A stretch of 64,000 nt of DNA from Iris pallida (GCA_029216955.1 JANAVB010003999.1:4398072-4462071); one strand, 5' to 3'; positions 43,194 to 54,635 are shown, counted from the first letter of the stretch. The notes: generated from the sequence alone by a model not told the origin. Program-made: numbers and translations.

Positions 43194-44600
43194 TTACAAA
43201 GTGACTACACCAGCATTGACAAGCTCTTGAATCTTACCTTTGAGCACATAGCATGCTCGAGTAGGATATCCAATAAATCGGTGATAGACACAATACTTGG
43301 GATGATCTGTCTTATTGACTTCATCAGGTTTCTTTGGATCAGGGAGTTGAATTTTATTGCTTTTGAGTAAACATTCAAAGATACTTGCAGTGTCATTCTC
43401 ATCAAAAGAATATTCCACTTTTGGACGAGGTTCCCTCGGTGGAGGTGCAGAAGGAGTAGGAGTAGATGCAGGTGGGGCCACATTGACAGCCAAAGATTCT
43501 TTATTTTTGTTCAAGTTAATGTTCAAAGTCTCTTTCGCTTTGCGATTGTTCTGACGATTGCCACCACCTGAATTCTGATGCTCATCGCGATCAGGGTTAG
43601 ACATTTGTACCCCCAATTGTTTGAACTTGTCAGCACTCACTTCAGCAGCTTTGGCGTTGACAATGAATGAGGGCCAATCTTGGAATTGGGTTGATCCCGT
43701 CCACATACTAATAATAGGCAAAAGATTTGCCTTACAAGTATCAATAGTGACAGCAGCTGGAGTTCCAGGAGGCATTTTCAAAGCTTCACGGCGGAACCGT
43801 TCAATAAAGCTCTCAGCAGTTTCATTATATTTTTGTTTGATTTTGTTGAGAGCTGACATAGTCATATCATTAAATCCTTCATAGAACCGTTCCAGAAAGA
43901 TTTGTTTGAGACCTGAAAAGGATGTGATGCAACCATCTGGCAAACTTCTGTACCAATCGTAAGCTACGCCGGCTAAACAACCGACGAACACTCTGGTAAG
44001 AAGAGCGTCATTTGGCTGAAGTTGAACAGTCATTACCTCAAAATGATTGATGAATTGACTCGGGGAAGTACTGCCATCGAACAGAAAGATTGTAGGGATT
44101 TTGTACTTTGGGGAAAACGGAACGTCCTTCCATTCAACCGGATAGGGCTATTTAATCCCCAACCTTTGTAGATTGTCTTTCTCTTTAAATGCTTCAAACT
44201 GGGTTCGTAAGAGTTTGATAGCTTCATTGGCGTCTTCTGATGAAGAAGAAGGAGCAGGTTGAATTGTAGTGATAGGAGGAGGAACAGCGTTGTAAGCACT
44301 ACCCCCAGCTCCTGACTGGCTAGGCGTAGTTTGTACTTGCACTTGTACAAGAGGCATTTGGGGAGGCACTACCCCCAGCCCAGTATTGGCAGGTATTGAA
44401 GATGCTATGATCTCTGGACTAGTAATAGGTGCAGTTGGTGGTGTAACATGCTGTGCTACAATGATGGAATGCATACTAGCAACCATCTCAGCCATGGTTT
44501 TTAATTTGTCTTCAAGTACAGCAATTCGCTGTTCCTGATTTGCGGAGGTTGAAGCATCTGGATCATCGGTGACAACATAAGCCGTCACTTCTCTTGGCAC
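43194..44600 (-). pseudogene. gag: C Gag core (capsid region)
   Basis: 44600-44148 gives a coiled coil (EQRIAVLEDKLKTMAEMVAS) and a Pro-rich part, then a TAG, then in the same frame PYPVEWKDVPFSPKYKIPTI and the Gag core 44033-43194: VFVGCLAGVAYDWYRSLPDG, FYEGFNDMTMSALNKIKQKY and SFIERFRREALKMPPG, followed by a basic Asn/Lys-rich stretch. No CCHC knuckle; a Cys/His pattern YCVYHRFIGYPTRACYVLKG near the end may replace it. A single C-to-T-type stop (CAG to TAG) interrupts it. Confidence 0.85.
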
Positions 44601-44699
44601 AGTGGAAGATACTGTTTGTTCAGAACTTTCACTGTATGCATCATAATCAGAGAACGAATCATCTCCTGACTGAGAAACAGGAAGATGACTTGAAGGGTT

Positions 44700-46379
44700 T
44701 TAAAGAAGATTCCTTTGACCGATTGTATCTCGGCTTCGAGAACGGGTATGTTGAAATACTCCTTCGGAAGATTCTTGAAGTAATTCCAAATACCGTTGGC
44801 TTGGCTTGCGGAGTCTACCATGCTTAGAGCATCTTTTACCCCCAGTGTCTCGGGAAGTCATGTTAACAGAAGCATACAAAACTTCGTCTTCTTCTGACAT
44901 AGGTTCAGATTTAGCAAAAGTTAAACGATCGAAGACAGATCGTTTTGTCGTTTGACAACAGCATTGGATGATGACTTTATGATTACAGTGATGATCAGAT
45001 GGTTGAGATGGAGATATTGAGACATTATCCTGTTTTTGTCTTAGATGTTCTCGAAGATCTACAACAGGACGAGGAAAGTTCCGAGGGATCTGTTCTTTGA
45101 TAACATTTGGAACATGATTTCGATTCTTCAAATGTTTAGTCCCTTGAGTATACAGGGAAGTACTCACTTCATTGGCATAAGTGTCAGGATTTTTGACCTT
45201 GGAGATTTGTTTCTGATGATGTTTGACCTTCGGCATCGGCTGTTTGCGTTTTACCGAAGTGGATCGGTTAAGATAAGTTCTGAGGTCAGCAAATTCACCC
45301 CCAGGAGTTTCTGTTTGAGACACTAACAGTTTTCCCTGTCTGGAACGACAAATTTGGAGAGTCGGGAGATCCTAGAATTCTGCTATCGGAGTAGGTAGAA
45401 TACCTCTTTGATTAGTACAAGTACTCTTGTTATAAAGGAAAGAAGAATCCTTGTTTGCCAGAGTTCTTGAATTGATTGGTGCCGAGACACATTGAGATGG
45501 ATCCTCTTCAGTAAAGACTGAAGAAGACTGAGAAAAGACCAAAGGGCCTTTTCCCTTGTTTTGAGATGAAGGGTTAGCTAAAGAGCGTTTCCCTCTGTTA
45601 TCTTCCAAGTCATGAGACAAGGAAGTTTGAGAAAAGATCAATGGACCTTTTCTTTTGCTTTGAAGAGAAGGAGGAATAGTCAAAGGACTACCCTCAGTGG
45701 ATTGCGCAGAGGCAATAGGGTGTTTGGGAAGAGGAGTAGAATCTCTTCTTTTATTGTGAGAAGAAGGGAATTTAGCCAAGCTATTTTTCTTGGATTGCGC
45801 AGACTTGGTTTGCGCATGGGTGGAAGGTGCACTAGTCATTTGTGCATTAGAAGCTTTGGTAGGAAGTGCATCAGGAGTCTTTGTCTTAGAGTGCTTGGAA
45901 TGCATTTTAGTTACTGGAGTGCTATTTTGCGCAGGAAAAGCCACTGCCAATTGCGCCAGAGTCATAGGAGTCTTCTGTTTTGACAGGGCAGCATATGAAG
46001 TAGCTTGCACAACAGTTGCAGCAGACTGTGCAGCCTTAACTGCAACAGATTGTGCAGCAGTTGCTGAGACAGACTGTGTAACAGTTGACACAGCAGTTTG
46101 TGTAGCAGCCTGACTAGCAGATTGTGTAGCAGTTGGTACAGCATCCTTGGTGGCAAAACTGCCAGATTGTGCAGACTTGGAGACCCAAACTGAGCGCACT
46201 TTTCTCTTAGCAGAAGTGGCTACAGTACGGGGAGTGGTCTTGGAGTTGAGCATTGCCTCGTAGGCTGTCTGGTTGACCTTAACAACCAGCGTCTTCTGCG
46301 TCTTCCCGATAGACGCTACGTTACATTGAGTTGCTACTTCCTCGTCGGAGGAGAAAGTTGTCCCCAGCAGAGTCGCCAT
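44700..46379 (-). pseudogene. C ORF1, N-terminal extension of Gag
   Basis: Begins MATLLGTTFSSDEE, with its ATG inside the primer-binding site. Residues about 65-130 are a low-complexity Ala/Gln/Ser/Thr run (SASQAATQTAVSTVTQS and similar) coded by repeats of TGCGCA or TGTGCA. A stop at 45372 is followed in frame by DLPTLQICRS and the second piece (45323-44700) with VIIQCCCQTTKRSVFDRL and YASVNMTSRD, which D shares. It stops again at RNLL* and continues in frame into the coiled coil of Gag. Function unknown; such long N-terminal extensions are common in Tat elements. Confidence 0.8.
46361..46378 (-). promoter_or_regulatory. C primer-binding site
   Basis: Coding sense TGGCGACTCTGCTGGGGA, three bases from the LTR, identical to D. 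The ORF1 ATG (46377-46379) overlaps its first two bases, so there is almost no leader. I cannot name the tRNA with certainty. Confidence 0.75.
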
Positions 46380-46381
46380 TT

Positions 46382-47276
46382 TGTTTGCAAAAACAAAAGT
46401 ATAAAACTTTATTGATACAAACTGTAATAAAGATTACAAGAATTCTAGGAAAATTACAACTATAGGAATCCAATCTTGATGACGATTGCTTTGTCCCTTG
46501 GACGATGTGAACTTTGAAGACGAAGCCTTTGAAGTTGAAAACAACTCTGGAAATTGAAGGCAAAAGCCTCTGAAGTTGAAGACAAAAGTCTCGGAAGAAT
46601 GCAGCAGCACTTTGGCAAGAACTCCTGAACTCTCTGATTTCTGATCTCTGATCTTGATCCCCCTTGAAATGAAGACTTGAAACTCTATTTATAGAGTTCT
46701 GAAAATAACTAACTTTCAGTTATTTTTGGACTGCGCAAGCTGATTTGCGCAGCAACTGGTTTGCGCAGATATGGACTGCGCAGGCAGTTACTGGATCGTG
46801 GGCCAACTATCTGAGACACATGGCATTATTTGATTAAAAAGCGCATGATCGTGCATAGACAGTTGCCACGTAATGAGCAATTGATGGCATGAATGCCACA
46901 TGTAATTTATCAGTTATGTTGGTAGAATGCGCAAAGTGAACTGCGCATACAGTGGTTTGCGCAGACTCAGACTGCGCAGGCTTCGTTTGCGCAACCACGG
47001 ATTGCGCTGCCAACTGTCAGCCGTCCTCGAGCACTGTGCGGCGCCAAAAACGAACAGTCTCCTCGTTATTCGTGTTGTCAGCTGTCAGGAAGATCTGATT
47101 TGATTCAGTCAATGATGACTTCTGCCACGTCAACCTGCGCAGTTGGGAACATGCGCAAACCAACCTGCACAAAGTGATGTCTGCGCAATCTGTTGTCTGC
47201 GCAACTCATCAAAATGATGAATATCTTGAATTTTTGACTTTGTTGATTGATGCAACTTGCTTTTTTAGGACCTACA
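46382..47276 (-). repeat. C 5' LTR (right)
   Basis: 895 bp, with a few substitutions against 31788-32682 (for example CTTTGTCCC for CTTTATCCC and AATGCGCAAAG for AATGTACAAAG). It ends CCTACA and abuts the TSD GCGCA at 47277-47281. Confidence 0.93.
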
Positions 47277-47281
47277 GCGCA

Positions 47282-47475
47282 ACCTGCTGAATATGGGACT
47301 TGGTTCCGAAGAAGACATTCCATAACGAGGAATGGATCTTAATTCAACCGTTCTCGTTCGATCGACTCGGCCGATCCCGACCTATCGGTCCCGACCGAAT
47401 CGATAGCGACAGTGTTCCTTTCTCCCGCACCCCGTGGACAGAGTACGGGGAACGATGTAGGGACGAGGCACTACA
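47282..47475 (-). repeat. B 5' LTR, remaining part
   Basis: 194 bp matching the end of the left B LTR (AACCTGCTGAATATGGGACT to GAGGCACTACA). Together with 30402-31787 it gives 1580 bp. AAGTG at 47476-47480 is the right TSD of B. Confidence 0.92.
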
Positions 47476-47480
47476 AAGTG

Positions 47481-48358
47481 CACCGGGGATGGATGGCGCA
47501 GGGGGCCAAGTACGCAGGGGGCAGATGGAGCACAGCCAAGGGCGCATGGGCCGATGGCGCACGACCGAGGGCACATGGGCCGATGGCGCATGGGGGGGTG
47601 CGCAGTTCGCCAAGGGGCAAGCTGCGCTGGTCAGTACTGTGCTAAAGAGCGCTGGCCGAGGGGGATACGCGGTTCAGCACTGCGCTAAAGAGCACAGGCT
47701 AAGGTCTTCTTCTCCAGGCCAAGAAGAAGCCTCAAGAACACCAAAAGTTCAATTCTTCATAACTTGGCCAAATCAAAACAAAATCTGGATTTCCAAGGTT
47801 CTATCTTGTGTAAAATTGAATTCTCTTCCACATAGAAGCATCAAAACAAGCAAAAATCAAAGTTTGATAGATCAAAACCAAGAATTTTCGAAAATGGTTA
47901 AAACCTAGATCTAGAAAAACGGAAGCTCCAAATCACAAAATGCTAAGTTCTAATGTTGTTCTCCATGACCTAATCTAGCTAATGGACAAATAAAATGTGG
48001 TGCTTATTTGGTGGCAAGGTGCACTTGCCTATGGTGTTGGTGTTGTGTGGAGGAAGGAAGAAGAAGAAGATGGAGAAAAAATAAATGAAAGTAAAGAGGA
48101 GAGAGAAAAGTTAGGTGGGATTAAATGAGGGTGGTTGTGGTGGAATGAGGGTGGAGAATAGGCTAAGGTGTTCCAAGCATATTAAACCAAACCAAACCAA
48201 TCCTACTCCACAAAATAAAACCAAGCCAATTAAAATCGAGCCGGGCCAAAATCCAAAATACGAGAAAACCCAAAATTCCACAAGTCCAGAAAAAATAAAA
48301 ATACGTGCCAAAATCTAACTACGAGTATTAATACAAAATATAGGAAATGGGGGTGACA
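47481..48358 (-). repeat. Element A 3' LTR, last segment
   Basis: It begins with the GATGGCGCA-type GC-rich array (about 47481-47680, words such as GGGCCGATGGCGCA) and passes through a CT-rich leader in coding sense that also holds GGCAAGTGCACCTTGCC, shared with A2. It ends at the coding-sense start TGTCACCCCCATTTCC (48358). The polypurine tract follows at 48359-48375. Confidence 0.9.
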
Positions 48359-48524
48359 ACTCTACCCACCTTAGAAGAATTCCGTCCTCGGAATTTAATC
48401 AAGGAGCTAGAGATTGCCACAACAAGCTACACTAAGCATCAACAACTACACTAAGCAGTTCAATCTTACATTCATACATGCAACAAGGAATGAAGAGCAT
48501 AAGGCATAAGAAAGACATTATACC

Positions 48525-51309
48525 TTACGAGTCAAACAGATAGCGATACCGTGATCGGATATCATCCTCACGCTCCCACGTTGACTCACCTAGAGAGTGA
48601 TGACCCCAAGCAACACGGACTAAGCTAATAGTCTTGTTCTTGAGTATCTTCTCCCTCCGGTCCAAAATAGACACGGGCCTCTCCTCATACGAAAGGTTGG
48701 TACCAACAACCAGTTCCGAATGGTCTAGGATATGGCTCGGGTCCGGGACGTACCGTCGTAATTGGGACACATGGAATACATCATGCACCTCACTTAGCGA
48801 CGGCGGAAGAGCAAGACGATATGATACATCTCCTACTCGCTCCAGGATATCGAACGGCCCTATATACCTAGGACTAAGCTTTCCCCGCATGCCAAAGCGA
48901 ATGACGCCGTGGTTAGGCGAGATCCTAAGGAATACATGGTCGCCGATAGCAAACTCTAAGGGACGCCGATGGGCATCGACCCAATGTCGCTGGCGGTCTT
49001 GGGCAACTCAAAGATGATCCCTGACACTTCTGACTACTTCAACTGTCTGGTCAATCAATTCTGGATCGAGCATCTGCCTCTCTCCGACATCGTCCCATGC
49101 TAGCGGGGACCTGCACTTCCTACCATACATAACTTCAAAAGGAGCCATCTGAATACTGGCATGGAAACTATTGTTGTACGAGAACTCCACCAGGTGCAGG
49201 TGATCTTTCCACGACCCACCGAAGTCAAGTGTACATGACCGCAACATATCCTCAAGAGTCTGGATGGTACGCTCTGACTGGCCATATGTCTGTGGATGAT
49301 ATGCTGAGCTAAACTGAAGGTGAGTTCCCAAACTCTCTTGCAGGCTGTGCCAAAAGTGTGACGTAAACCTTGAATCCCGGTCCGAGGTGATACTGACGGA
49401 CACACCGTGAAGCCTGACAATTTGCCTGAGATACATCTCTGCCAACTGAGCCGTTGACTGTCCAACTCTGAATGGGAGAAAATGAGCCACCTTCGTGAGC
49501 CGGTCAACTATAACCCAAATAGCATCTCGACCAGCCGGGGATCTAGGCAATCCAGTCACAAAATCTATGGTCACATGCTCCCACTTCCATTCTGGAATCG
49601 GCAAGGGCTGAAGAAGTCCAGCGGGCCTCTGATGTTCAGCTTTAACCTGCTGGCAAACCAAACACCGAGAGACAAACTGGGCTATCTCCCTCTTCATGCC
49701 ATTCCACCATAAATGCTGACGAATATCACGGTACATCTTCGTACCACCAGGATGAATAGAATACTGCGAATTGTGAGCCTCTGCCATGACCTCCTGTCTA
49801 ATATCTCCACTAGGTACACAAAGACGAGTGCCATACCGAAGTGTACCATCTTCATGAATGCACAACTCTAGTCTTTTTCCTGCCTCACACTCTGTTCTGA
49901 GCCGCTGAATCTTGGAATCTGTAGATTGCGCCATCCGAATTCTCTCAACTATGCTGGACTGAACCTATAGACTGGCCATCAATGCCACACTGGTAGGAAG
50001 AACCACCTCGATTCCCATCTTCTAAAAATCTGCCAATAACTCTGGTTGTGCCGTTATGAGGTAAACTCCGGCTCTCCGGCTCAAGCATCTGCTACAACGT
50101 TGGCCTTCCCTGGGTGATATTACAAGTCCACATCGTAGTCTACCAATAGCTCGAGCCATCTTCTCTGCCGCATATTAAGGTCCTTCTGGGTGAAAACATA
50201 CTTCAGGCTCTTGTGATCCGTAAATATCTCCACTCTATCTCCGTACAAGTAGTGCCTCCAAAGCTTAAGTGCAAACACTACTGCTGCCAGCTCCAAGTCT
50301 TGGCTCGGGTAATTCTTCTCATGATCACGAAGTTGACGTGATGCATAAGATATTACCTTCCCAAGCTGCATCAAGACACACCCCAATCCTCTGCCTGAAG
50401 CGTCGCAATAAACTGTGAATCCTCCGGTCCCATCTGGAAGTGTGAGAATGGGAGCCGTTATTAAACCTCGCTTCAACTTCTCAAATGATTCCTGACACTC
50501 CGCTGTCCAAGCAAACTGCACATCCTTGCGGGTCCAAGCGAACTGCACATCCTTGCAAAATCTGAAACAAATCGCCGGTAGTAGTCGGCCAACCCAAGGA
50601 AGCTGTGAACCTCTGCCACTGAGCTAGGTACTGGCCATGACTCGATAGCCACAATCTTCTGGGGATCCACTTCCACTCCTCCTCGAGTAATGATATGACC
50701 CAAGTACGAAATGCGATCGAGCCAGAACTCGCATTTGCTGAACTTGGCATACAACTGATGCTCTCTAAGCGTCTGGAGGACGATTCTGAGAAGCTGCTCA
50801 TGCTCTACTTCGCTCTTGCTGTAGACCAGGATATCATCTAGGAACACGATCACGAACTGATCTAAGTAAGGCATGAAAATACGATTCATGAGGTCCATGA
50901 ATACGGCTGGCGTATTGGTCGCTCCAAATGGCATAACAAGGAACTCCCAATGTCCATACCTAGATCGAAAAGCTGTCTTCGGGATGTCCTGCTCTCTGAC
51001 TCTGATCTGGTGGTATCCTGACCGCAAGTCTATCTTCGAAAACACTGAAGCCCCTCTGAGTTGATCAAACAAGTCATCTATCCTCGGGAGAGGGTATCTG
51101 TTCTTGATTGTCACTGAGTTCAAGGTACGATAATCTACACATAACCTGGACGTACCATCCTTCTTTTTTACAAGAAGCATCGGGGCTCCCCAAGGCGATC
51201 CACTTACACGAATGAATCCCTTGGTCCTGAGTTCTTCAATCATCTTGTACAAAATCTCCAACTCTGAAGGCACCATTCTGTAGACTCGCTCTGATACTGG
51301 TGCTGTTCC
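48525..51309 (-). pseudogene. pol: A Pol, 3' part: RT, RNase H, integrase, intact chromodomain-like tail
   Basis: On the minus strand, 51309-50473 is RT ([13 protein letters not shown] motif as [17 protein letters not shown], catalytic [13 protein letters not shown]). A 30-bp tandem duplication near 50500-50556 ([20 protein letters not shown]) shifts the frame. 50548-50120 is RNase H ([21 protein letters not shown]). After a degraded stretch, integrase runs 49934-49008 ([38 protein letters not shown]). A stop in RDHL* is followed in frame by the tail 48890-48525 with [20 protein letters not shown] and a natural end DLFDS-like. It is split from protease by E. Confidence 0.9.
51305..51309. repeat. 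E target-site duplication, left (GTTCC)
   Basis: GTTCC before the left LTR of E against ATTCC at 60711-60715, one mismatch. The A pol sequence joins across this point in the same order as the intact pol of A2 (near 10270-10300). Confidence 0.8.
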
Positions 51310-52450
51310 TGTAGGACCGTTGAGCACCTCTAGAGGGGGGTGAATAGAGTGTGTGTGTGCAGCAGAAAATAATCACCAATTAAAAATTAAACTATGACAG
51401 AGATATAAGAGACAGTAAATAAAGATATAGAATTCAAACTCAGTGACACAGCGATGTATACTGGTATCCCTCTGAGAGGACTAATCCAGTCTCGAGTACT
51501 CTTGCTCGATGTTAATCCACTATGGCACAAGCTTTAACTGAGAGCTTGCAGTCTCTTATAACACCGTGCTTGGTGACAAGCGCACGACCAGCTTCACAAC
51601 ACCGTGCTTGGTGACGAGCGCACGACCAGCTCCACAACAGAAAAAGTTGTTGAACTTGAACGACCTCTTTACAACTCTTGAAACACCAAAAGATTCTAAA
51701 TCAACTCTGATAGTACTGGCTTTTGGCTAAGAGATGTATAGGTATGATTTGAAAATCTTAGATCGTTTGAAAACACTTGAGTAGTAGAGAAGAGAGAATG
51801 AAGAATGAATAAGTGATTTGAAATGAAAAGTTCTTCTCTATTTATAGGTGTTTTCTCCAACCGAACTCGGACAGAACTCGGGCAGAGTTCGGGTGCAAAT
51901 ATCTCGCAAAGAGACGTTGCTCGCTGGTTTGGAGGCAACAGAAGTTTGAAACATTTTTGACCGAACTCAGTCAGAGTTCGGACCGAACTCGGTCAGAGTT
52001 CGGACCGAACTCGGGCCGAACTCGGTTACGAGTTCTGTCAGGAGATATATGAAAATCTTTTGCAAAAACAGTTTTCAAACTATGTTTTTGGTTATTTGTA
52101 AAATCATTTGTAAAGGCTATTTTCAAAAAAATGTTTTTGAAATATTTTGTAAATAAAATACGAATAGGTAGGCTTTTGGAATATGGACAGTTTTAACCCT
52201 AAGCCAGTATTACCAAAATTGATTTTACATAATAATTCCTAGACTCAATAAAATATAAAATATAGAATAAAATGAAAAATGAGTCTTCTGAAGATTTGAT
52301 GATGTTGACGCTATGATTGATGCAGTACATTATCCGTTGAATTTGATTTCATGTATCCTGAAATAATTAGCAGCATTTTCTATATTTTGTGTATTGACTT
52401 AAGTATGTGTTGATTATCGAAATCGGGTGTGACCATGGAATGGGCCAACA
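51310..52450 (-). repeat. E 3' LTR (left)
   Basis: TGTAGGACCG to GGGCCAACA on the plus strand. It contains two tandem 38-bp units (about 51560-51637, ACACCGTGCTTGGTGAC...GCGCACGACCAGC), a coding-sense TATA (reverse complement at 51839-51846) and, upstream of it in coding sense, an array of CCGAACTCGG words (51855-52035) with two perfect 17-nt palindromes, GAGTTCGGACCGAACTC, at 51974-51990 and 51996-52012. Confidence 0.93.
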
Positions 52451-52878
52451 ATCTTCCCCATTTTGATAATTGACAAACTTGAGTCTATACCAAAATATAT
52501 TTATATGAAATAGAACAAAATACAAAGTACCTGAAAAAAAAATGAGATTTGTTTTTGGATGGAGAATTGTTTTTGGATGCTTTTTGGTATTACTCTTTTT
52601 CTCCCCCTTTGTCAAGTAATAAAATGACTAGGCTCCCCCGTAATATGTGAAGCCAACAATAAACAAACACAAGACAAAGTGAAGCAAAAAGACATATGGA
52701 AACAACTAATATAGAAAGAAACAGCTCATAATAAACTGAAACAGTCATGAAAATTTCTACTAATAATCCAAAAGTACAACTGAAAATGTCTAACTAATCA
52801 GTTTAGACATGAAATAAAAAAACTACATCAACTGATCATCATCTAATCAATGTCCACTAGCCCATAGCTGAATCCACG

Positions 52879-54087
52879 TCACATCGTGGGGTCGTCCGCA
52901 CCAGGAGTCTCATGAGGAAAGTAGGCTGTAGTTGGGTCAAAATACTGAAAGGAAGCCTCATCAGTAAATCGAGGACCTGGAAATGTAGGATGAGGTAAGA
53001 TGGTGACTGGATGAACAGGATCATGAGCCAGGCTGTAGTGGAGGTCAGCAATGCTATTTCTCAGCACCTGGGCCTGAGAAATGCGCCAGAACTCTGAATC
53101 CTGATGACGTTGCGTAGAGACAGCAACAAAGTCATCAAAGCGCTGATAGAACGTCGGATCAAATCCTGGGACAGGGGCCGGAGCAGGAGGAGCATCAGCA
53201 GGAGGGACCTCAGCATCAGCAGCTGGAGCAGGATGAGCTCCATAAGGCAGAGGTGGAGCAGGAAATCGACGGGATCTAGTCAGCTCGACAGGAGTAGAGG
53301 AGATGGCACACATCTCAAGATCAATCTCGAAACGTCGAAAGATAAAAGCTAAGTGCATTGGATATACTAGATTCCTACCTGCATTTTTGCAGTTAAGCAT
53401 CCAGGACATCACAGTTTTGGGAATAGAGAATGAGATGCCAAAGTGGATATGATATAAAGCAGATAGTTCCAAAAAGGTTACTTCATCAGTTGAACCTTTC
53501 TTTGGAAGAAGAACGGAGAAAACCATACGATGAAGTTCATAGAAGGTTTGGTTCAAATTTTTGGAAAAAATTCTACGGGGAACAGGGTTAGGATGACAGA
53601 TTAGTTCCCTGAAGGAAGCAAGAGTGACATCAGCAGGGAATTGAATATGATAGATGTCAACCAAGGCATCACCAAGATCAGGAATATGGAAGAATTCGCT
53701 GATGTCGGTGGCGCTAAATTCTAACTTTTGCCCAGCAACGCAAGAATAGAAATTTCCGTTTGGTTTTACTTGCAGGTTGCAGTAAAACATACGGATGGCG
53801 TTGTCATAAATATTTTCTTGTACCTCGAAGAAATCTCGGTATCCAAGTTGGTCAATAGTTGGAGCGTACTCAAAGAAAGTACTAAAATTTACAAAAGCTC
53901 CATTACAAATACGATGACCAGAAAAAGAGTTGAACCAGAGATCCGAAAAATCTTTGTCCGGGAACAAAGTAGAGTCATATTCTTCGGGATCTCTAGGTCG
54001 TGCTGGACTGAATAGACTAGCAGGGGTGTATTCAGAAGAAGAGGAGGCACCTTGGGAAGTGGTTCCTCTTTGACGCTTGGGGGCCAT
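52879..54087 (-). CDS. E extra ORF in env position, putative plant-transposon-protein family
   Basis: An intact 402-codon frame starting MAPKRQRGTTSQGASSSSEY. An N-terminal Ser-rich tail is followed by a globular part (about residues 45-250) with FYCNLQVKPNGNFYSCVAGQ, LEFSATDISEFFHIPDLGDA and GRNLVYPMHLAFIFRRFEID, which recalls the 'putative plant transposon protein' domain (PF20167) of many plant element ORFs. Then comes a Pro/Ala-rich linker and a short tail. I see no signal peptide or membrane segment, so the env label is positional only. It is the only long E frame without a stop, and it has its own TATA upstream. Confidence 0.75.
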   Translation of the reverse strand: MAPKRQRGTTSQGASSSSEYTPASLFSPARPRDPEEYDSTLFPDKDFSDLWFNSFSGHRICNGAFVNFSTFFEYAPTIDQLGYRDFFEVQENIYDNAIRMFYCNLQVKPNGNFYSCVAGQKLEFSATDISEFFHIPDLGDALVDIYHIQFPADVTLASFRELICHPNPVPRRIFSKNLNQTFYELHRMVFSVLLPKKGSTDEVTFLELSALYHIHFGISFSIPKTVMSWMLNCKNAGRNLVYPMHLAFIFRRFEIDLEMCAISSTPVELTRSRRFPAPPLPYGAHPAPAADAEVPPADAPPAPAPVPGFDPTFYQRFDDFVAVSTQRHQDSEFWRISQAQVLRNSIADLHYSLAHDPVHPVTILPHPTFPGPRFTDEASFQYFDPTTAYFPHETPGADDPTM

Positions 54088-54635
54088 GAGAAAATAGAGA
54101 GAAAGTACCTCTTAAAAAAAGGAAAGAGGAACAAGATGATCGCTCACTAGATCTCTTCGGAACCTTGCTAGGATGGAGGAGGAGAAGCTTCTAGGAAGAG
54201 AGGAGTAATTTCCACGAGTTGTTGCGTGGAAAAAGTGGAAGAAAAGATGGGTTTTATAGGCACTAGGGCCGGCTGTTCGGTTCTGGAATTATAACAGCGT
54301 CGACCGAACTCGGTCCGAATTCGGTCCAAACTCGGTCAGAGTTCGGGCCGAGTTCGGCCACTTGCATTCCCGAGACAGTCAATGCATTCTGGTAAGTTTA
54401 AAAGTAGAATTTAATAACTTTGACTGTAATATTAAATAACGACTGTTATTTTTGGGTTAACTGTAGGGGTTGTCCCAGCTAACGGAGGTTCACCGGGGAA
54501 CTCTTAAGTACCGCTTCGCTTCGGCCGTAGTCATGGTGACAGACATACCCTTTTTAAGTTTGTACCCAAAAACAATTTTCGTTAAATAAATAATAAAGTA
54601 TCAAGTCATAAATTCAATTTTAATTACCATATACA
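54088..54635 (-). promoter_or_regulatory. Private promoter region of the E extra ORF
   Basis: In coding sense, CCGAACTCGG-type words (54301-54360, at least five, as GACCGAACTC, GGTCCGAATTCGG and GAGTTCGGGCCGAGTTCGG) precede a TATAAAA (reverse complement at 54252-54258), about 165 bp before the ATG at 54087. The LTR U3 of E has the same order. The rest, up to the RNase H stop at 54636, holds nothing recognisable. Confidence 0.65.

Larger units (their letters stand above)
31788..47276 (-). mobile_element. Element C: 15.5-kb Tat-group (Retand-like) retrotransposon with antisense genes
   Basis: Two 895-bp LTRs (TGTTTGC...CCTACA on the plus strand) and TSD GCGCA on both sides. In coding (minus) sense the order is LTR, PBS, ORF1/Gag, protease, RT, RNase H, second (archaeal-type) RNase H, integrase; then, on the opposite strand, a small gene (36255-36602) and a spliced gene (32946-35663), then polypurine tract and LTR. 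The second RNase H between the first and INT, and the antisense extra ORFs, are hallmarks of the Tat lineage (Ogre, Retand, Grande). About seven nonsense codons break the main ORF, all in frame, so the element was intact recently. Confidence 0.93.
16425..47475 (-). mobile_element. Element B: chromovirus carrying nested D and C
   Basis: The left LTR starts at 16425 (TGTCACGCCCCGATTCC) and its partner at 30402. The right LTR is interrupted by C from 31788 to 47276 and ends at 47475. TSD AAGTG is perfect. Removing C and D leaves a Ty3/gypsy element with LTRs near 1580 bp, an initiator-Met primer site (30383-30398), gag, PR, RT, RNase H, INT and a chromodomain-like tail on the minus strand. Many stops, several at former TGG or CGN codons, show that it is dead. 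Confidence 0.93.

Noticed and set aside
45612..46113. Plus-strand ORFs opposite C ORF1
   Set aside because: They are shadows of the low-complexity Ala/Gln coding strand, with no promoter or homologous start in D.
52879..54087. True envelope glycoprotein in E
   Set aside because: No signal peptide, membrane anchor or Cys pattern is visible; the fold resembles a plant-transposon protein domain instead.
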